This document shows positions 41,839 to 51,971 of a stretch of 64,000 nt of DNA, piece by piece. Below the pieces are notes generated by a model. That model was not told the DNA's origin. It saw only the letters and a program-made list of their open reading frames with translations, and ran no database searches. The translations under genes and the position numbers were made by a program. Position 1 is the stretch's first letter, and every line of letters starts with the position of its first letter. The stretch spans positions 1-64,000 of the forward strand of contig JACJYE010000019.1 of the NCBI GenBank assembly GCA_020636255.1, in the 5' to 3' direction. The DNA comes from Lewinellaceae bacterium. GTDB taxonomy: Bacteria > Bacteroidota > Bacteroidia > Chitinophagales > Saprospiraceae.

Positions 41839-42867
41839 ATGAAGCCTCAAATGCACAGCCTGAAACGTACGGAGGCCCTGTTGATCACCCTGGTATGGGT
41901 GGTGCTGGCCGCTGCGCCCTACCTTTTTGGGGGCGAGAGCCGTTTTGCCAGCTGGCGCCAGTTTGCCCGGCCGATGGAGGTGTTGCTTCCGCTTTTGGCC
42001 ATTTTCCTGGCCAACCGCCTGTTGTTCGTACCCAGGTTGCTGTTTCGGGAAAGAAGGGTAGGGTATATACTGGCCGTCGGCGCTACGATCCTTTTGCTTA
42101 CGGTAGGCCTGTATTTTTACCGTCAGCAGGGTGGAGGGCCGCCGCCACCGGGGTTACACCCCGTGCCGCGCCCGCTGCCGCCCTATGTCAACCTGCTGAT
42201 CACAGCAATATTGCTGGTAGGTTTCGATACCGGGCTGAAGGCCGCGCTGCGGGTGCTGCAAAGTGAGCGGGAGAAAGAAGAGCTGGAAAAGGACCACGTC
42301 AAAAGCCAGCTGGCCCTGCTGCATCAGCAGGTCAGCCCCCACTTTTTTATGAACACCCTCAATAACATCCACGCCCTGGTAGAAATAAGCCCGGAGCAGG
42401 CCCGGGAGGCTATCCTGCAGCTGTCGAAGATGATGCGCTACCTGTTGTACGATACGGCGCAGGGGCGTACGACGCTGCGGAAAGAGGCCGAATTCATGCG
42501 CAGCTATATTGGCCTGATGAAGTTACGCGTACCGGAAAAGGTTGAGCTGGCCCTGAACCTGCCCGGCGACATCCCGGACGTAGAACTGCCGCCCGCCCTT
42601 TTCGTCCCTTTTATCGAAAATGCGTTCAAGCACGGTATCGGCCAGCAGGAACGGCCCTTCATCCGCATCGGGCTGTGGCTGGAAAAAGGGCAGCTGTTCT
42701 TTCAGGCGGCAAACAGCAAGGATCGGGCTGCCGGTGCCGGCAGTGCTTCCGGCATCGGTATCGAGAATGTTCGCAAGCGCCTCGGGCTGCTGTACGGCGC
42801 CGATTTCCATTTGGAAATCAAAGACGGGCAGGATATTTTTACCGTAAAGCTTACCATCCCGATATGA
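41839..42867 (+). CDS. LytS-like sensor histidine kinase
   Basis: A 342-residue inner-membrane kinase. Four hydrophobic segments (about 13-30, 48-66, 75-95, 118-135) lead into a His_kinase domain with phospho-acceptor His168 (QQVSPHFFMNTLNN) and a GHKL ATPase (N-box PFIENAFKHG, G-box GIGIENVRKRL). It has no periplasmic sensor domain, so it senses in or through the membrane. Its stop overlaps the start of the LytTR regulator by 4 bp, so the two are translationally coupled and form a two-component pair. Confidence 0.95.
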   Translation: MKPQMHSLKRTEALLITLVWVVLAAAPYLFGGESRFASWRQFARPMEVLLPLLAIFLANRLLFVPRLLFRERRVGYILAVGATILLLTVGLYFYRQQGGGPPPPGLHPVPRPLPPYVNLLITAILLVGFDTGLKAALRVLQSEREKEELEKDHVKSQLALLHQQVSPHFFMNTLNNIHALVEISPEQAREAILQLSKMMRYLLYDTAQGRTTLRKEAEFMRSYIGLMKLRVPEKVELALNLPGDIPDVELPPALFVPFIENAFKHGIGQQERPFIRIGLWLEKGQLFFQAANSKDRAAGAGSASGIGIENVRKRLGLLYGADFHLEIKDGQDIFTVKLTIPI

Positions 42868-43568
42868 TCAGCTGTATGGCCATAGACGACGAACCCCTGG
42901 CGCTGAAACAGATCGCCGGTTATATCGACAGAACGCCGTTCCTGGAGGCCGTGGCGCTTTGCGAGAACGCCCTGCAGGCCATGGAGGCCCTTGAGCATAC
43001 CTCCGTGGCCCTGATGTTCGTCGATATCAACATGCCCGGGCTGAGCGGCATGGATTTCGTGAAGGCTATAAGCCCGGGGCCGGCAGTGGTCTTCACTACG
43101 GCTTACAGCGAATTTGCCATCGAAGGTTATAAGGTTGACGCGCTCGACTACCTGCTTAAACCCTTCGGTTATGAGGAATTCCTGCGCGTGGCAATGAAGG
43201 CAAAAAAGAGGCTGGAACAGGAGCCCGGGGAACTGCAGCTCAGAGGGCAGCACCTTTTTATTAAATCCGGCCACCGCATCGTCCGGGCCGAACTGTCGGA
43301 TATCCGGTATATCGAGGGAGAACGGGAGTATGTGCGCTTCCACCTGGCCAACGCCAAACCGGTGATGGCCCTGGCCAGCCTGAAAAAGCTCGAAGCCTCC
43401 CTGCCCGCCGGGCAGTTTATGCGGGTGCACCGCTCGTACATCGTCAACCTTCAGCAGATCATGGCCATCGACGGCAACCGCATCGCTTTCGGCGATGAGG
43501 CCTTCATCCCGGTGGGCGAGCAGTACAGGGAAGCTTTCCGGCAGTATGTGGAGCGGTATTTTTTGTGA
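42864..43568 (+). CDS. LytTR-family response regulator
   Basis: A 234-residue regulator. A receiver domain has phospho-acceptor Asp54 (FVDINMPG), Thr79 and Lys99 (LLKPF). A C-terminal LytTR DNA-binding domain follows (DIRYIEGEREYVRFHL ... FMRVHRSYIVNLQQI). It acts as a transcription factor for the kinase encoded by the overlapping upstream gene. Targets are unknown; the DUF1566 protein just upstream is a candidate. The start is the ATG of the ATGA overlap at 42864. Confidence 0.96.
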   Translation: MISCMAIDDEPLALKQIAGYIDRTPFLEAVALCENALQAMEALEHTSVALMFVDINMPGLSGMDFVKAISPGPAVVFTTAYSEFAIEGYKVDALDYLLKPFGYEEFLRVAMKAKKRLEQEPGELQLRGQHLFIKSGHRIVRAELSDIRYIEGEREYVRFHLANAKPVMALASLKKLEASLPAGQFMRVHRSYIVNLQQIMAIDGNRIAFGDEAFIPVGEQYREAFRQYVERYFL

Positions 43569-43601
43569 ACCCAGGCCCGGCATCCGGCATTCAATCAACT
43601 T

Positions 43602-45431
43602 TCACCGCAACATCCCCGACGCGCTGCTCTTATCTACGAAAAACAGGCCGTCGAACTGATAGGGTACCGACATCACGGCGCCGTAGTCAAAATCGGCGGC
43701 GGCATAACCCACAAAACGTACGGGGCGGGGTTGCAATAGCCAGTTATTGTGCGCTTCCGACAATGCCGGGCGCAGGTTCAGGAACCACGTTTCGGCGCCG
43801 TTTTCCTGCGCCAGCCTGTGCAGGGCCTCGTCGAAGCTGCCCCGCGGAGCCTGCATGGCATCGACGGGCACGACGGTATGGTTGAAAAAGCTGATCGTAG
43901 CGCTGTACTGCCCTTCGTAAGTGAACAGCCCGAAAGCGCGATAGTCCTGGCCGAATATTTCGGAGAGGTAGCGCCCCATGCCGTTGCCGTTGAAATAGTT
44001 GTGGCGGTAGTCGGGCGCATCGCCGCGGGCGATATGGGAATCGTGGGCCCAGACGAGGATGCGCAGGCCGGGTTCGCGCTGGGCCTGTATCCAGCGGATA
44101 TTTGCCGCCATAAAGGTATCGCGCCGGCTCACGGTTTGATCATAGGCGATATCGGCGGCCTGGAAGGCCACCCGGGCATTCTGGATGGCCCACGCTACGC
44201 GTTTTTTGCCTTCCGGGCTGTGTGCCCGCTGTTGCCAGCCCTGCTCGCGTTCGGCCACCAGGGCCCAGACGCGTTCTGCGTTGGCCTTCCAACTGGCCCG
44301 GATGCTGTCGGGGGCCTGGGGATAATACTGGGCGCGCCAGGCTTCGCGGTATGGGCGCTGCAGGCTGTCAATCAGCGGGTGCAGGGCGGGCTCCCAGCCG
44401 GCGAGGAAGTGGGAGAGGCTGTCCATCGGCAGGCTGGGGTCCTGGAGGTCGAAGCCTACGAATTCTACTTTGGCGGCCGGGTGCGCCAGGTTGTAGGCGC
44501 GCAGCCAATCGATGAGCGCCAGCATCTCTTCCGTATTCCACACCCGGAACATCACCTTGATCACCTCACTGGCCGTGCCTTCGCCGCCCAGCACATAGCG
44601 GTTGATCTTTTCAACCTCCAGCTGGTTGGCCTCGATAGCGAACACCCGCACATTCATCTGCTGCACGGCATACTGCAGCAGCCGGTGTTTGAGCAGGAAA
44701 AACTCGCTCGTCCCGTGGGTCGATTCGCCAAGGGCGATGATGCTGGCGTCGCCGGCGGCCTGGCGGAAGGGCTCCAGGCCTGTAATGGCTGCTTCCTGCC
44801 CTGTGCTGGCCGGCTCCACCCCGCCGATGTCGGTGCTGTGTGTGCGCAGCCAGGCCATCTGTTCGGCCGTAATATTATCGGCCACCTCCACGCTGGCTGT
44901 CTTCTGGCCATCCACCGACAGCTCCAGGCCGTCGAACCAGGCTTTGCCTGGCCCGCTCATGCTTATGATGATGAAAAAAGCATGAGCCTGCCGGCTTTCG
45001 GAATATTCTACTTCAAAAGCTTGCCAAGCCTTTGTTCCTGTGAATGCTATGCTCTGTGCTTCGCTGATCAGGCCGTTTTCGCCATAGGCCGAGAGGCTAA
45101 GCCGGGCGGCGCCGGCAGCGGCTTCCGTTTTTACCCATCCCCTGAGCACGAGCTGCCTGCCGGACAACTCGTAGGGCGATATCCAGTAGCCCATGCTTTG
45201 CTCGGCTTCGCCTTCATTGCTGAAGCGCAGGCTGTAACGCCCGCTGTAGGCTTCCGTGCTGTCGAGCGCAGCTGTCGTGCCTTCCGGCCGCATGAACACC
45301 GCCCAGCCCCAGGGGCGGGCAGGGCCTTCTATGCTCAGGCGCTCGAACCCGAGGTTGAGGGGTTGCTGTGCGGGAAGGGAGGGAGCTGAGAACAGGAAAA
45401 TCAGGGCGATAGGCAGGATCGGCTTCGGCAT
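43602..45431 (-). CDS. Exported erythromycin esterase-like protein
   Basis: A 609-residue protein with signal peptide MPKPILPIALIFLFSAPSLPAQ. Residues about 25-180 form a jelly-roll/carbohydrate-binding-like domain (GFERLSIEGPARPWGW ... WFDGLELSVDG). Residues about 215-600 match the erythromycin esterase family, with the catalytic-site motif ALGESTHGTSEFF (E236, H239) and VWAHDSHIARGD. True Ere enzymes open macrolide lactones in the cytosol. This exported, two-domain form is more likely a general hydrolase of unknown substrate. The start at 45431 is preferred over 45464. Confidence 0.87.
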   Translation of the reverse strand: MPKPILPIALIFLFSAPSLPAQQPLNLGFERLSIEGPARPWGWAVFMRPEGTTAALDSTEAYSGRYSLRFSNEGEAEQSMGYWISPYELSGRQLVLRGWVKTEAAAGAARLSLSAYGENGLISEAQSIAFTGTKAWQAFEVEYSESRQAHAFFIIISMSGPGKAWFDGLELSVDGQKTASVEVADNITAEQMAWLRTHSTDIGGVEPASTGQEAAITGLEPFRQAAGDASIIALGESTHGTSEFFLLKHRLLQYAVQQMNVRVFAIEANQLEVEKINRYVLGGEGTASEVIKVMFRVWNTEEMLALIDWLRAYNLAHPAAKVEFVGFDLQDPSLPMDSLSHFLAGWEPALHPLIDSLQRPYREAWRAQYYPQAPDSIRASWKANAERVWALVAEREQGWQQRAHSPEGKKRVAWAIQNARVAFQAADIAYDQTVSRRDTFMAANIRWIQAQREPGLRILVWAHDSHIARGDAPDYRHNYFNGNGMGRYLSEIFGQDYRAFGLFTYEGQYSATISFFNHTVVPVDAMQAPRGSFDEALHRLAQENGAETWFLNLRPALSEAHNNWLLQPRPVRFVGYAAADFDYGAVMSVPYQFDGLFFVDKSSASGMLR

Positions 45432-45607
45432 GGTTTTTTGTTTATGATGGCCGAAAGGGAGCAATGCCCCTATGTGACAGCAATATAGTATTTGGAGCTA
45501 TAAATTTCTGCCTGTAATGTTGGGGCACGGACAGTAAGGGCCTGCAAGGCCTCATGTTGCCAACCAGGCGGCGTTTCATTGGTTGTATGGAGAAAAAGCC
45601 AAACAGC

Positions 45608-46051
45608 ATGAAAGACCCCGTTTTAGCTTTTTTACTGATGTTCCTCGCAATCAGCGCCGCAGGCCAGGAGAGGAGTGGAGCCGCCGTCTTCAGCACCAGG
45701 GCCGGCGCTATCGACGGCTATGACCCCGTGGCCTATTTTACCCGCCACCAGCCCGTGAAGGGCCTGCCGGGCATCACTTTCGAATGGGAAGGCGCTATCT
45801 GGCATTTCGCTTCCAAAGACAACCGCGAGCTTTTTGCCGAAAAGCCCGAACGATACGCCCCGCAATACGGCGGCTGGTGCGCCTATGGCTGGGCCCAGGG
45901 CTACCCCGCAAAGATCGACCCTGAGGCATGGAGCATTGTCGATGGCAAACTGTACCTCAACTACAGCACCGGCATCAGGAAAAAATGGGAAAAGAAACAG
46001 GCGGAATACATCGACGCCGCCGGGAAGAACTATTCAGCCGCCGTGCATTGA
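45608..46051 (+). CDS. YHS-domain protein, exported
   Basis: A 147-residue protein with signal MKDPVLAFLLMFLAISAAGQ and a YHS domain (IDGYDPVAYFTRHQPVKG ... WHFASKDNRELFAEKPERYAPQYGGWCAYG). YHS domains are small, often metal-linked modules; in exported form they occur widely in Bacteroidota with unknown role. The ATG at 45608 opens the signal peptide; ATGs at 45554 and 45587 are less likely. It is transcribed away from the esterase gene. Confidence 0.85.
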   Translation: MKDPVLAFLLMFLAISAAGQERSGAAVFSTRAGAIDGYDPVAYFTRHQPVKGLPGITFEWEGAIWHFASKDNRELFAEKPERYAPQYGGWCAYGWAQGYPAKIDPEAWSIVDGKLYLNYSTGIRKKWEKKQAEYIDAAGKNYSAAVH

Positions 46052-46220
46052 ATGCCGAAATGGCTGATTGGCCGTTGGCCCAAGGTGAGGTGGGACGGTG
46101 TGACGCGAGATGGGCCAACTTTTAACGTGAAACCTGCAACTTTGAACAATCCCCTGAAACCCTGAGACTTTGAACAGTCCCTTCACTGCGCTCAACCATT
46201 CAACGGGCAGCCTTCACCAT

Positions 46221-48686
46221 TCACTCACTACGCAGGGCCTCCACCGGGTTTGCCAGGGCGGCGCGGATACTTTGGAAGCTCACGGCCAGCAGGGCTATGG
46301 CAACGGCGATCATGCCGGCAAGGGCGAACACCCAAAGGGAGATATTGATGCGGTAAGCGAAATCGCGAAGCCATTGTTCCATGAAGTAGTAAGCCAGTGG
46401 GGAAGCGATCAGGATGGATACGGCCACCAGCTTCAGGAAGTCCCTGGATAACAGGCCTACGATACCACTTGTGCTGGCGCCCAGCACTTTTCGGATACCG
46501 ATCTCCTTGGTGCGCTGAGCGATGGCGTAACCGCTGAGCCCGAACAGCCCCAGGCAGCCGATCAGGATGGCGAGCAGGGCAAAAACGAGGGCTAAGCTGC
46601 CGAAACGCTGCTCGTTGTCGTATTGGGCGGCGAAGTAGTCGTCGAGGAAAAAATAATCGAAGGGGTTGCCGGGGAATGCCCGGGCCCAGGCCTGCCGGAT
46701 ATGCGAGATGGTTCCGGGTATATCGGGGTTCGTTAACCGCATGGAGAAGAATTCGCCGGAATAGGGCGAGCAGTAAAAAACCGTGGGCTCCATCGCATTT
46801 TTCAGCGATACCTGGTGATAGTCGTTCACAACGCCGGCCACGATGGGGTTCCACTGGAAGCCGGGAATGGAGAGCGTTTGCCCGACCGCATCTTCCGGTT
46901 CGTCAAAGCCCAGCATGCGGACGGCCGACTGGGTGATGATGCAGCTCGTATCGGGGTCGTGGGGGAAGTCGGGCGAAAAGGCCCGCCCGGCCAGCAGTTT
47001 CATGTCGAAAATATCCATAAAATGGTAGTCCATGCTGTTGAAGCGCAGGGTGGCGGACTCGTCGTCGGGGGCGCCCATGCGCTTGACGGCAGCCTTGTAC
47101 TCCCGTTGCTTGCCCGGCACCGTTACAGAGGATGCCGGCCCGTAAATGCCCGGCTGTTTGGCCAGTTCAGAACGGAAGACGTCGATGGCGGAGTTGCGTG
47201 CGTCATGGCCCCGGGGCACGATACCGGGCCTTTCCACCACCAGCACCTGGTTGATGTTCATGCCAATGTCCTGGCCCAGCATATAGCTCAGCTGCCGGTA
47301 GATGATGATGGCCCCGGCGATGAGGGCTATGGAAGCGGCAAATTGCAGGGTCACCAGGGCCTGGCGGAGCACCAGCCCCCTGGCCGTATTTTTAAACTGC
47401 CCTTTCAGCACGGCCACGGGCTGGAAGGAAGACAGCACCCAGGCCGGGTACAGGCCCGACAGGAAGGTGCCGGCCAGCCAGATAACCGCCAGCAGCCCCA
47501 GGGCCCAGGGCTGCACCAGGTAGGATAAGCTCAGTTGCAGGCCTGCCAGCTGGTTGAACCCGCGGAACGAAAGCAGGGCCAGTGCGAACGCCAGCACCGT
47601 TGCGATCAGGTTGGCCAGTGCCGACTCGATGAGGAACTGCCCGATCAACTGCCCCTTTGCAGCACCCGTAGCTTTGCGCACCCCGACCTCCCGGGCCCGT
47701 TCCAGCGCCCGCGCCGTGGAAAGGTTGACGTAGTTGATCCAGGCGATCACCAGCACCAGCAGGCCTATGACAGACATGAACAGGACGATGCGCCCATCGC
47801 CATTGGGCTCGGGCTCTTCTGCCAGGTTGGAGTACAGGTGGATGCTGCGCAGAGGCTGAAGAGTGATGACGTCCTTTCGGTTGTTCTCCGCCAGCTGGGG
47901 GTTGTACTTTTCGATGATGGCCGGGAACCTGGCTTCCAGCGCTGCGGCTTGGGCGCCGGGTTTCAGCTTTACGAAGGTATACATGTCATTGCGGCCCCAG
48001 GCCGTATTGTACCGCGCCGGCGCCCAGTCGCCCCGGCTGAGCAGGGTTTTGTACGAAAAGAGCACGTCGAACTTCAGGTGGGTGTTCTGAGGAAGGTTTT
48101 TGAAAACCCCCGTCACCTGCACGGTCTCGTCGTTGAAGTCGTCATCCTGCATGTGCAGGCGACGGCCCATGGGGCCCTGAGCGCCGAAATATTTTTCTGC
48201 GTATGCTTCCGAAATGACGGCCGTCAGCGGCTCGGCCAGGGCGGTGGCGGGGTCGCCCGACACCATCTCGTAGCCCATCATCGGCAGGAAGGCCGAATCG
48301 GCGTAGAGGAAGTGACGGTGCTTGAAAGCGATGGGCTCGGGTTGCGCTTCTTCGTTGGTAATGATGAGGTTGTTCTTGTAGCCGAGGTTGTAAAGCCGGG
48401 CATAGGCTTCCACTTCGGGACATTCGGCCAGTAGTGCCGGGCCGGCGCCAGGCACGTTCTCCGCCGTGGCGATCAGCAGCTCGCCGTTCTGGTAGCGCTC
48501 CAGCTTTAAGCGGTAAATATTGTCGGCGCCGGGAATGAAAGCCTCGTAGCTGCGTTCGAATTTCACGTACTGGGCGATCAGCAGGAATACGGCCGACCCG
48601 ATGGCCAGCCCCAGGATGTTAAGGGTGGTAAAGCCCTTGTGTTTCAGTAGGTTTCGCGCGGCGGTGCGCAGATAACTCCTAAACAT
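46221..48686 (-). CDS. MacB/FtsX-type ABC permease
   Basis: An 821-residue membrane protein. It has an N-terminal helix (FTTLNILGLAIGSAVFLLIAQYV), a large periplasmic core domain (MacB_PCD), a central block of helices with the FtsX motif (RALERAREVGVRKATGA), a second periplasmic domain and a C-terminal FtsX block (RTKEIGIRKVLGA) ending LANPVEALRSE. Such double-FtsX permeases work with a separate ATPase to move lipoproteins, peptides or signals, or act mechanotransmissively. No ATPase is adjacent. It follows the S41 peptidase gene at 13 bp, so the two are probably co-transcribed. Confidence 0.93.
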   Translation of the reverse strand: MFRSYLRTAARNLLKHKGFTTLNILGLAIGSAVFLLIAQYVKFERSYEAFIPGADNIYRLKLERYQNGELLIATAENVPGAGPALLAECPEVEAYARLYNLGYKNNLIITNEEAQPEPIAFKHRHFLYADSAFLPMMGYEMVSGDPATALAEPLTAVISEAYAEKYFGAQGPMGRRLHMQDDDFNDETVQVTGVFKNLPQNTHLKFDVLFSYKTLLSRGDWAPARYNTAWGRNDMYTFVKLKPGAQAAALEARFPAIIEKYNPQLAENNRKDVITLQPLRSIHLYSNLAEEPEPNGDGRIVLFMSVIGLLVLVIAWINYVNLSTARALERAREVGVRKATGAAKGQLIGQFLIESALANLIATVLAFALALLSFRGFNQLAGLQLSLSYLVQPWALGLLAVIWLAGTFLSGLYPAWVLSSFQPVAVLKGQFKNTARGLVLRQALVTLQFAASIALIAGAIIIYRQLSYMLGQDIGMNINQVLVVERPGIVPRGHDARNSAIDVFRSELAKQPGIYGPASSVTVPGKQREYKAAVKRMGAPDDESATLRFNSMDYHFMDIFDMKLLAGRAFSPDFPHDPDTSCIITQSAVRMLGFDEPEDAVGQTLSIPGFQWNPIVAGVVNDYHQVSLKNAMEPTVFYCSPYSGEFFSMRLTNPDIPGTISHIRQAWARAFPGNPFDYFFLDDYFAAQYDNEQRFGSLALVFALLAILIGCLGLFGLSGYAIAQRTKEIGIRKVLGASTSGIVGLLSRDFLKLVAVSILIASPLAYYFMEQWLRDFAYRINISLWVFALAGMIAVAIALLAVSFQSIRAALANPVEALRSE

Positions 48687-48699
48687 GGAATGAGGTGTT

Positions 48700-50349
48700 T
48701 TATTTCGAGCCCTGTATTTGTTTCAGCATGTTCCTGGCGTTGTCGCCCACACTGCCATCGGGGTCGAGTGTTATGGCCTTGTTGTACAAGCGGATGGCTT
48801 CCTCCTTTTTCCCGATCTTCCAGTTCACCTCGCCGAAGCTGTCCCAGGCGTTGGCGGAGCCGGGGAACAGCTCCGTATTCAGTTGGAAAACGGAAAAAGC
48901 AGCGTCCATCTGCCCGCTGCGCATGAGGTTGTAGCCCGCATCATTCAGCTGGCCTTCAAAATTGGTGAACTTATACCGGGGGTCGGCTATCATCCTTGCG
49001 GCTTCCGATTTCAGCTCGCCCATTTTTTTAGCCATGAAGAGCTCTTTAAGATACGCCATGGGGTCGGCAATCAGCCCGTCGGATGTGATGTTCAATGCCG
49101 TTTCGAGCACGGGGTCGCGGTTGGAACGGTAATCGTTGAAGCTCATCTCCACAGCGATATCGGGGGCCAGCCAGTCGGCGTTCTCCCACTGGGGTTTATC
49201 CTGCCACCAGGCAAAGGAGAGGAAGACGGGGATCTTGCTGTTGGGCAGTTCCACCCGCTGGTTGTCGCCGTAAAAATTGATGTTCTCGGAAGTGGGCTCA
49301 CCGACGAAGATAGCGTTGGTATAGGTGTCGATCTCGTTGACGAGGTTCTGGCAGGCGGAGAAGGTGCGCCGCCCCAGAATGACGATCAGCTTGCCGGGCT
49401 GGTTGATCTTATCACAGCGGATAAGCCCCGTTACGACGGGCTTGTTCTTGTAATTGTTGCCGCCGCCGTTGAGCCGCACATCCAACACGAGCTTTTCAAC
49501 ATCGTTCTTTTCGATGAAATCGAACACCCGCTCGTAGAAGGCCGGGATGGGGTCGTCATTTTCATCCTGGATCTGGCTGTGGCGCACATACACCGTTTTG
49601 TACTCCGGCAGGTATTCGAAGTAATAGATCTTGTCAAGATTTTTCAGATAGAGCGGTGTGGCGCTCTGATCGCGCACGCTCAGCCATTCGTCGCCCGGTG
49701 TGATGAGGCTGTAACTGCGGGGGAGGCGGGTGGCCTCTATAGTATCGAAGGCCTTTTCGATAACCTTGCCGTCCCGCTCCAGCGTGAGGGTGATGGTTTT
49801 TTTCAGAGACCTGGTGACGCCCTGCGCATGGAGGGCCTCCGGCGCCAGCAGCATGTCGAGGCCATAAGCTTTGAAGAACTGCTCGTTCTCCACAGAGGTT
49901 AGCGGGCGGACGGCTTCCAGGGCCTTTTCAACGGGTATGCCTTCCACTTTCAGCAACCTGGCGCCGAGCGTTTCCGCATAGTCCTTCCGGCAGCCCTCCA
50001 CATAGATGCCGTCGCTGAACCAGTACAGGTTGAGCGGTACGAGGTGCGATTGAATGGGGATGTGCCCCCAGCCCATGGCGGTATGCCCATATTTGAAGGA
50101 AGCGACGATGCGCCCGAATCCCGCGATGATCTCGTGCTGTTGCATGGTGGGAATGGCCTTGTACAGCTTGTCCACTTCTGCATCCCATTCCGCTGCTGTG
50201 ATCTTCTTAAAGAGGAAGGGGTAGTCATCGTGTACGGCCTTTTTCAGAAAATCCAGGTCGGCCTGCCAGTCAGCAGAGGTGAGGCTGTTCTGGGTGAATA
50301 ATTGGGAGATAATGAGTAGTGCGGGCAGTAGGGTAAAGATCTTTTTCAT
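48700..50349 (-). CDS. Exported S41-like peptidase with TPR tail
   Basis: A 549-residue protein with signal peptide MKKIFTLLPALLIISQLF. An N-terminal helical domain leads to a C-terminal-processing-protease-like core (LVLDVRLNGGGNNYKNKP, nucleophile candidate Ser331 in RRTFSACQNLVN, FVGEPTSENINFYGD). This fits a Ser-type tail-specific peptidase in the periplasm. The last about 70 residues are TPR-like (NAWDSFGEVNWKIGKKEEAI). A catalytic Lys is not obvious. It is upstream of, and near-contiguous with, the MacB-like permease. Confidence 0.85.
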   Translation of the reverse strand: MKKIFTLLPALLIISQLFTQNSLTSADWQADLDFLKKAVHDDYPFLFKKITAAEWDAEVDKLYKAIPTMQQHEIIAGFGRIVASFKYGHTAMGWGHIPIQSHLVPLNLYWFSDGIYVEGCRKDYAETLGARLLKVEGIPVEKALEAVRPLTSVENEQFFKAYGLDMLLAPEALHAQGVTRSLKKTITLTLERDGKVIEKAFDTIEATRLPRSYSLITPGDEWLSVRDQSATPLYLKNLDKIYYFEYLPEYKTVYVRHSQIQDENDDPIPAFYERVFDFIEKNDVEKLVLDVRLNGGGNNYKNKPVVTGLIRCDKINQPGKLIVILGRRTFSACQNLVNEIDTYTNAIFVGEPTSENINFYGDNQRVELPNSKIPVFLSFAWWQDKPQWENADWLAPDIAVEMSFNDYRSNRDPVLETALNITSDGLIADPMAYLKELFMAKKMGELKSEAARMIADPRYKFTNFEGQLNDAGYNLMRSGQMDAAFSVFQLNTELFPGSANAWDSFGEVNWKIGKKEEAIRLYNKAITLDPDGSVGDNARNMLKQIQGSK

Positions 50350-50402
50350 TACAGGTGATTTAAATTTGACAACATCAAATCAACAACATTCCGATAGGCC
50401 TA

Positions 50403-51971
50403 TTATCTCACCCCCGAAATCAGCTTCAGCGCATTTCGCTTGAGGTCATCGTAAGCACCGTTGTTCTGGTTGTTGAAAACGAGCAGCGCAATGTCCATAC
50501 GGGGGAAGTATCGGAATTCGAAATTCACCCCGCCGGCCGTACCGCCGTGCCCGTAACTTGCCTCCTGTCCATATTGTTCGAGGATGAGCCCCAGGCCGTA
50601 TGGTTGCGCATCCTTCACGCCCACCGTCCAGTCGGTGGCCATGAGTTTCAGGCCTTCTGTGCTAACTAATTGATGGTTTTTCAGTGCTTTGCAGAAAAGC
50701 AACATATCGGCGGCGTTGGCGTAACAGCCCCCGGCGGGCGAGCCTCTCCGGAATTGTTTTGGCCGGTTGTTCTGCCAGCCGCCGCCTTCCTTTCGGGCAT
50801 AGGGGACGACGAGCGGAAGGCTGGTATCGGTATGGCTGAAGTAGCCGCTATGCGCCATACCCGCTTTTTTCAGGATGTTTTCCCCGATGTACTGGTAATA
50901 ATCCTGCCCGCTCACCTTCTCGACAATGGCGCCGAGCAGCATGAAATTGGAGTTGGAGTAGTACGATTCTGTGCCCGGCTCAAACCGGAAACCCTCTTTG
51001 TAGATCAAAGGCAAATACTCGTGCCAATTCTCGAACCGGAGCATGGCAGGCTCGTTCTCCTGCGTCCAGTATTCGGCGATGCCGGACGTGTGGGAGAGCA
51101 GGTTTTTCAGCGTAACCCGTTCCGCCCAGGCCTGGTTCGGAAAATCCGGGAAGTAATCCGTGAGTTTATCCGTCAGCTTCAATTTGCCCTGCTCCATCAG
51201 CTGCACGATGGCTGTGGCGGTGAACATCTTGCTGCCCGAAGCCAGGCCGAACAAGGCCTCTGCATCGATCTTCCTGCCGTTTTCAATATCGGCGAAGCCC
51301 CAGTATTTTTCAAAGACCACCTTGTCGCCTTTTGCGATAAGGATGCTGCCGGAGAGGCCGTTCTCGCGCTCCAGTTTTTCGATGTAGCCGTCCAGCCAAT
51401 CGAGCGTTTCCTGTTGTTCGATACTGCCGTTAGGCAAGGCGATCGGCTCGGCGGCCTCCGCAACAAACACCATCTGGCCGATGCGGTATGGCGGAGTCGT
51501 TTCGAGGTAAAACTGAAAATCGCTCCACATCACCTCGCCCTGTTTACGTGCATACACATGCAGGACGTAGGTCGTGCCGCTGGGTTTCGGGAACTCCAGC
51601 CGCTCGCTGTGGTGGTATTCGAGCGGGGCGAAAGCTTCGTGAAGCTTCTGGAAATGGGCAACGATACGCTCCAGGCCCATCTTTTCGAGCGTAGCCGGGG
51701 CGTACACCTCTTTTGAAATATCTTCCTGCAAGACTGCATCTGTCGAGTTGATGGCTTGCACGAAGCGGCTGCCCAGTTGCTCAGGCGTCATCGGCGGCTG
51801 TGAGCCCTGACAGGCGGCCGCCTGGGTATATAAAAGAGCAATAAGGGGAATGAGGCACCTCAATTTTAGTATAGCTGGCAGAATAGCAGCGGAAGGCCTT
51901 GTTTTCTGTTCAGCCGCAGCGGTGTAGCCTGCCCAATTCGACAGCGCAAAGAAGAAGATCCATCTATTCAT
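50403..51971 (-). CDS. Exported beta-lactamase-fold serine hydrolase
   Basis: A 522-residue protein. An N-terminal NTF2-like region (about 62-172, PEQLGSRFVQAINSTDA ... VFVAEAA) is followed by a class C beta-lactamase/S12 domain. It has the SxxK motif at Ser245-Lys248 (LASGSKMFTATA), YSN at 338-340, and HGGTAGG from 475. It is probably a peptidase or esterase acting on D-amino-acid peptides, not a proven lactamase. The start at 51971 overlaps the stop of the barrel protein gene (ATGA). A TTG near codon 36 would give a cleaner signal peptide (RCLIPLIALLYTQAAAC), so the true start is uncertain. Confidence 0.87.
   Translation of the reverse strand: MNRWIFFFALSNWAGYTAAAEQKTRPSAAILPAILKLRCLIPLIALLYTQAAACQGSQPPMTPEQLGSRFVQAINSTDAVLQEDISKEVYAPATLEKMGLERIVAHFQKLHEAFAPLEYHHSERLEFPKPSGTTYVLHVYARKQGEVMWSDFQFYLETTPPYRIGQMVFVAEAAEPIALPNGSIEQQETLDWLDGYIEKLERENGLSGSILIAKGDKVVFEKYWGFADIENGRKIDAEALFGLASGSKMFTATAIVQLMEQGKLKLTDKLTDYFPDFPNQAWAERVTLKNLLSHTSGIAEYWTQENEPAMLRFENWHEYLPLIYKEGFRFEPGTESYYSNSNFMLLGAIVEKVSGQDYYQYIGENILKKAGMAHSGYFSHTDTSLPLVVPYARKEGGGWQNNRPKQFRRGSPAGGCYANAADMLLFCKALKNHQLVSTEGLKLMATDWTVGVKDAQPYGLGLILEQYGQEASYGHGGTAGGVNFEFRYFPRMDIALLVFNNQNNGAYDDLKRNALKLISGVR

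Noticed and set aside
43749..45389. 546-codon plus-strand frame over the esterase gene
   Set aside because: Shadow of the erythromycin esterase-like gene; no signal, domain or ribosome site.
29877..51971. Antibiotic resistance cluster (Vat-like, erythromycin esterase-like, beta-lactamase-like)
   Set aside because: The three genes are 13-20 kb apart in different operons, and two carry export signals. They look like ordinary members of broad hydrolase and transferase families.
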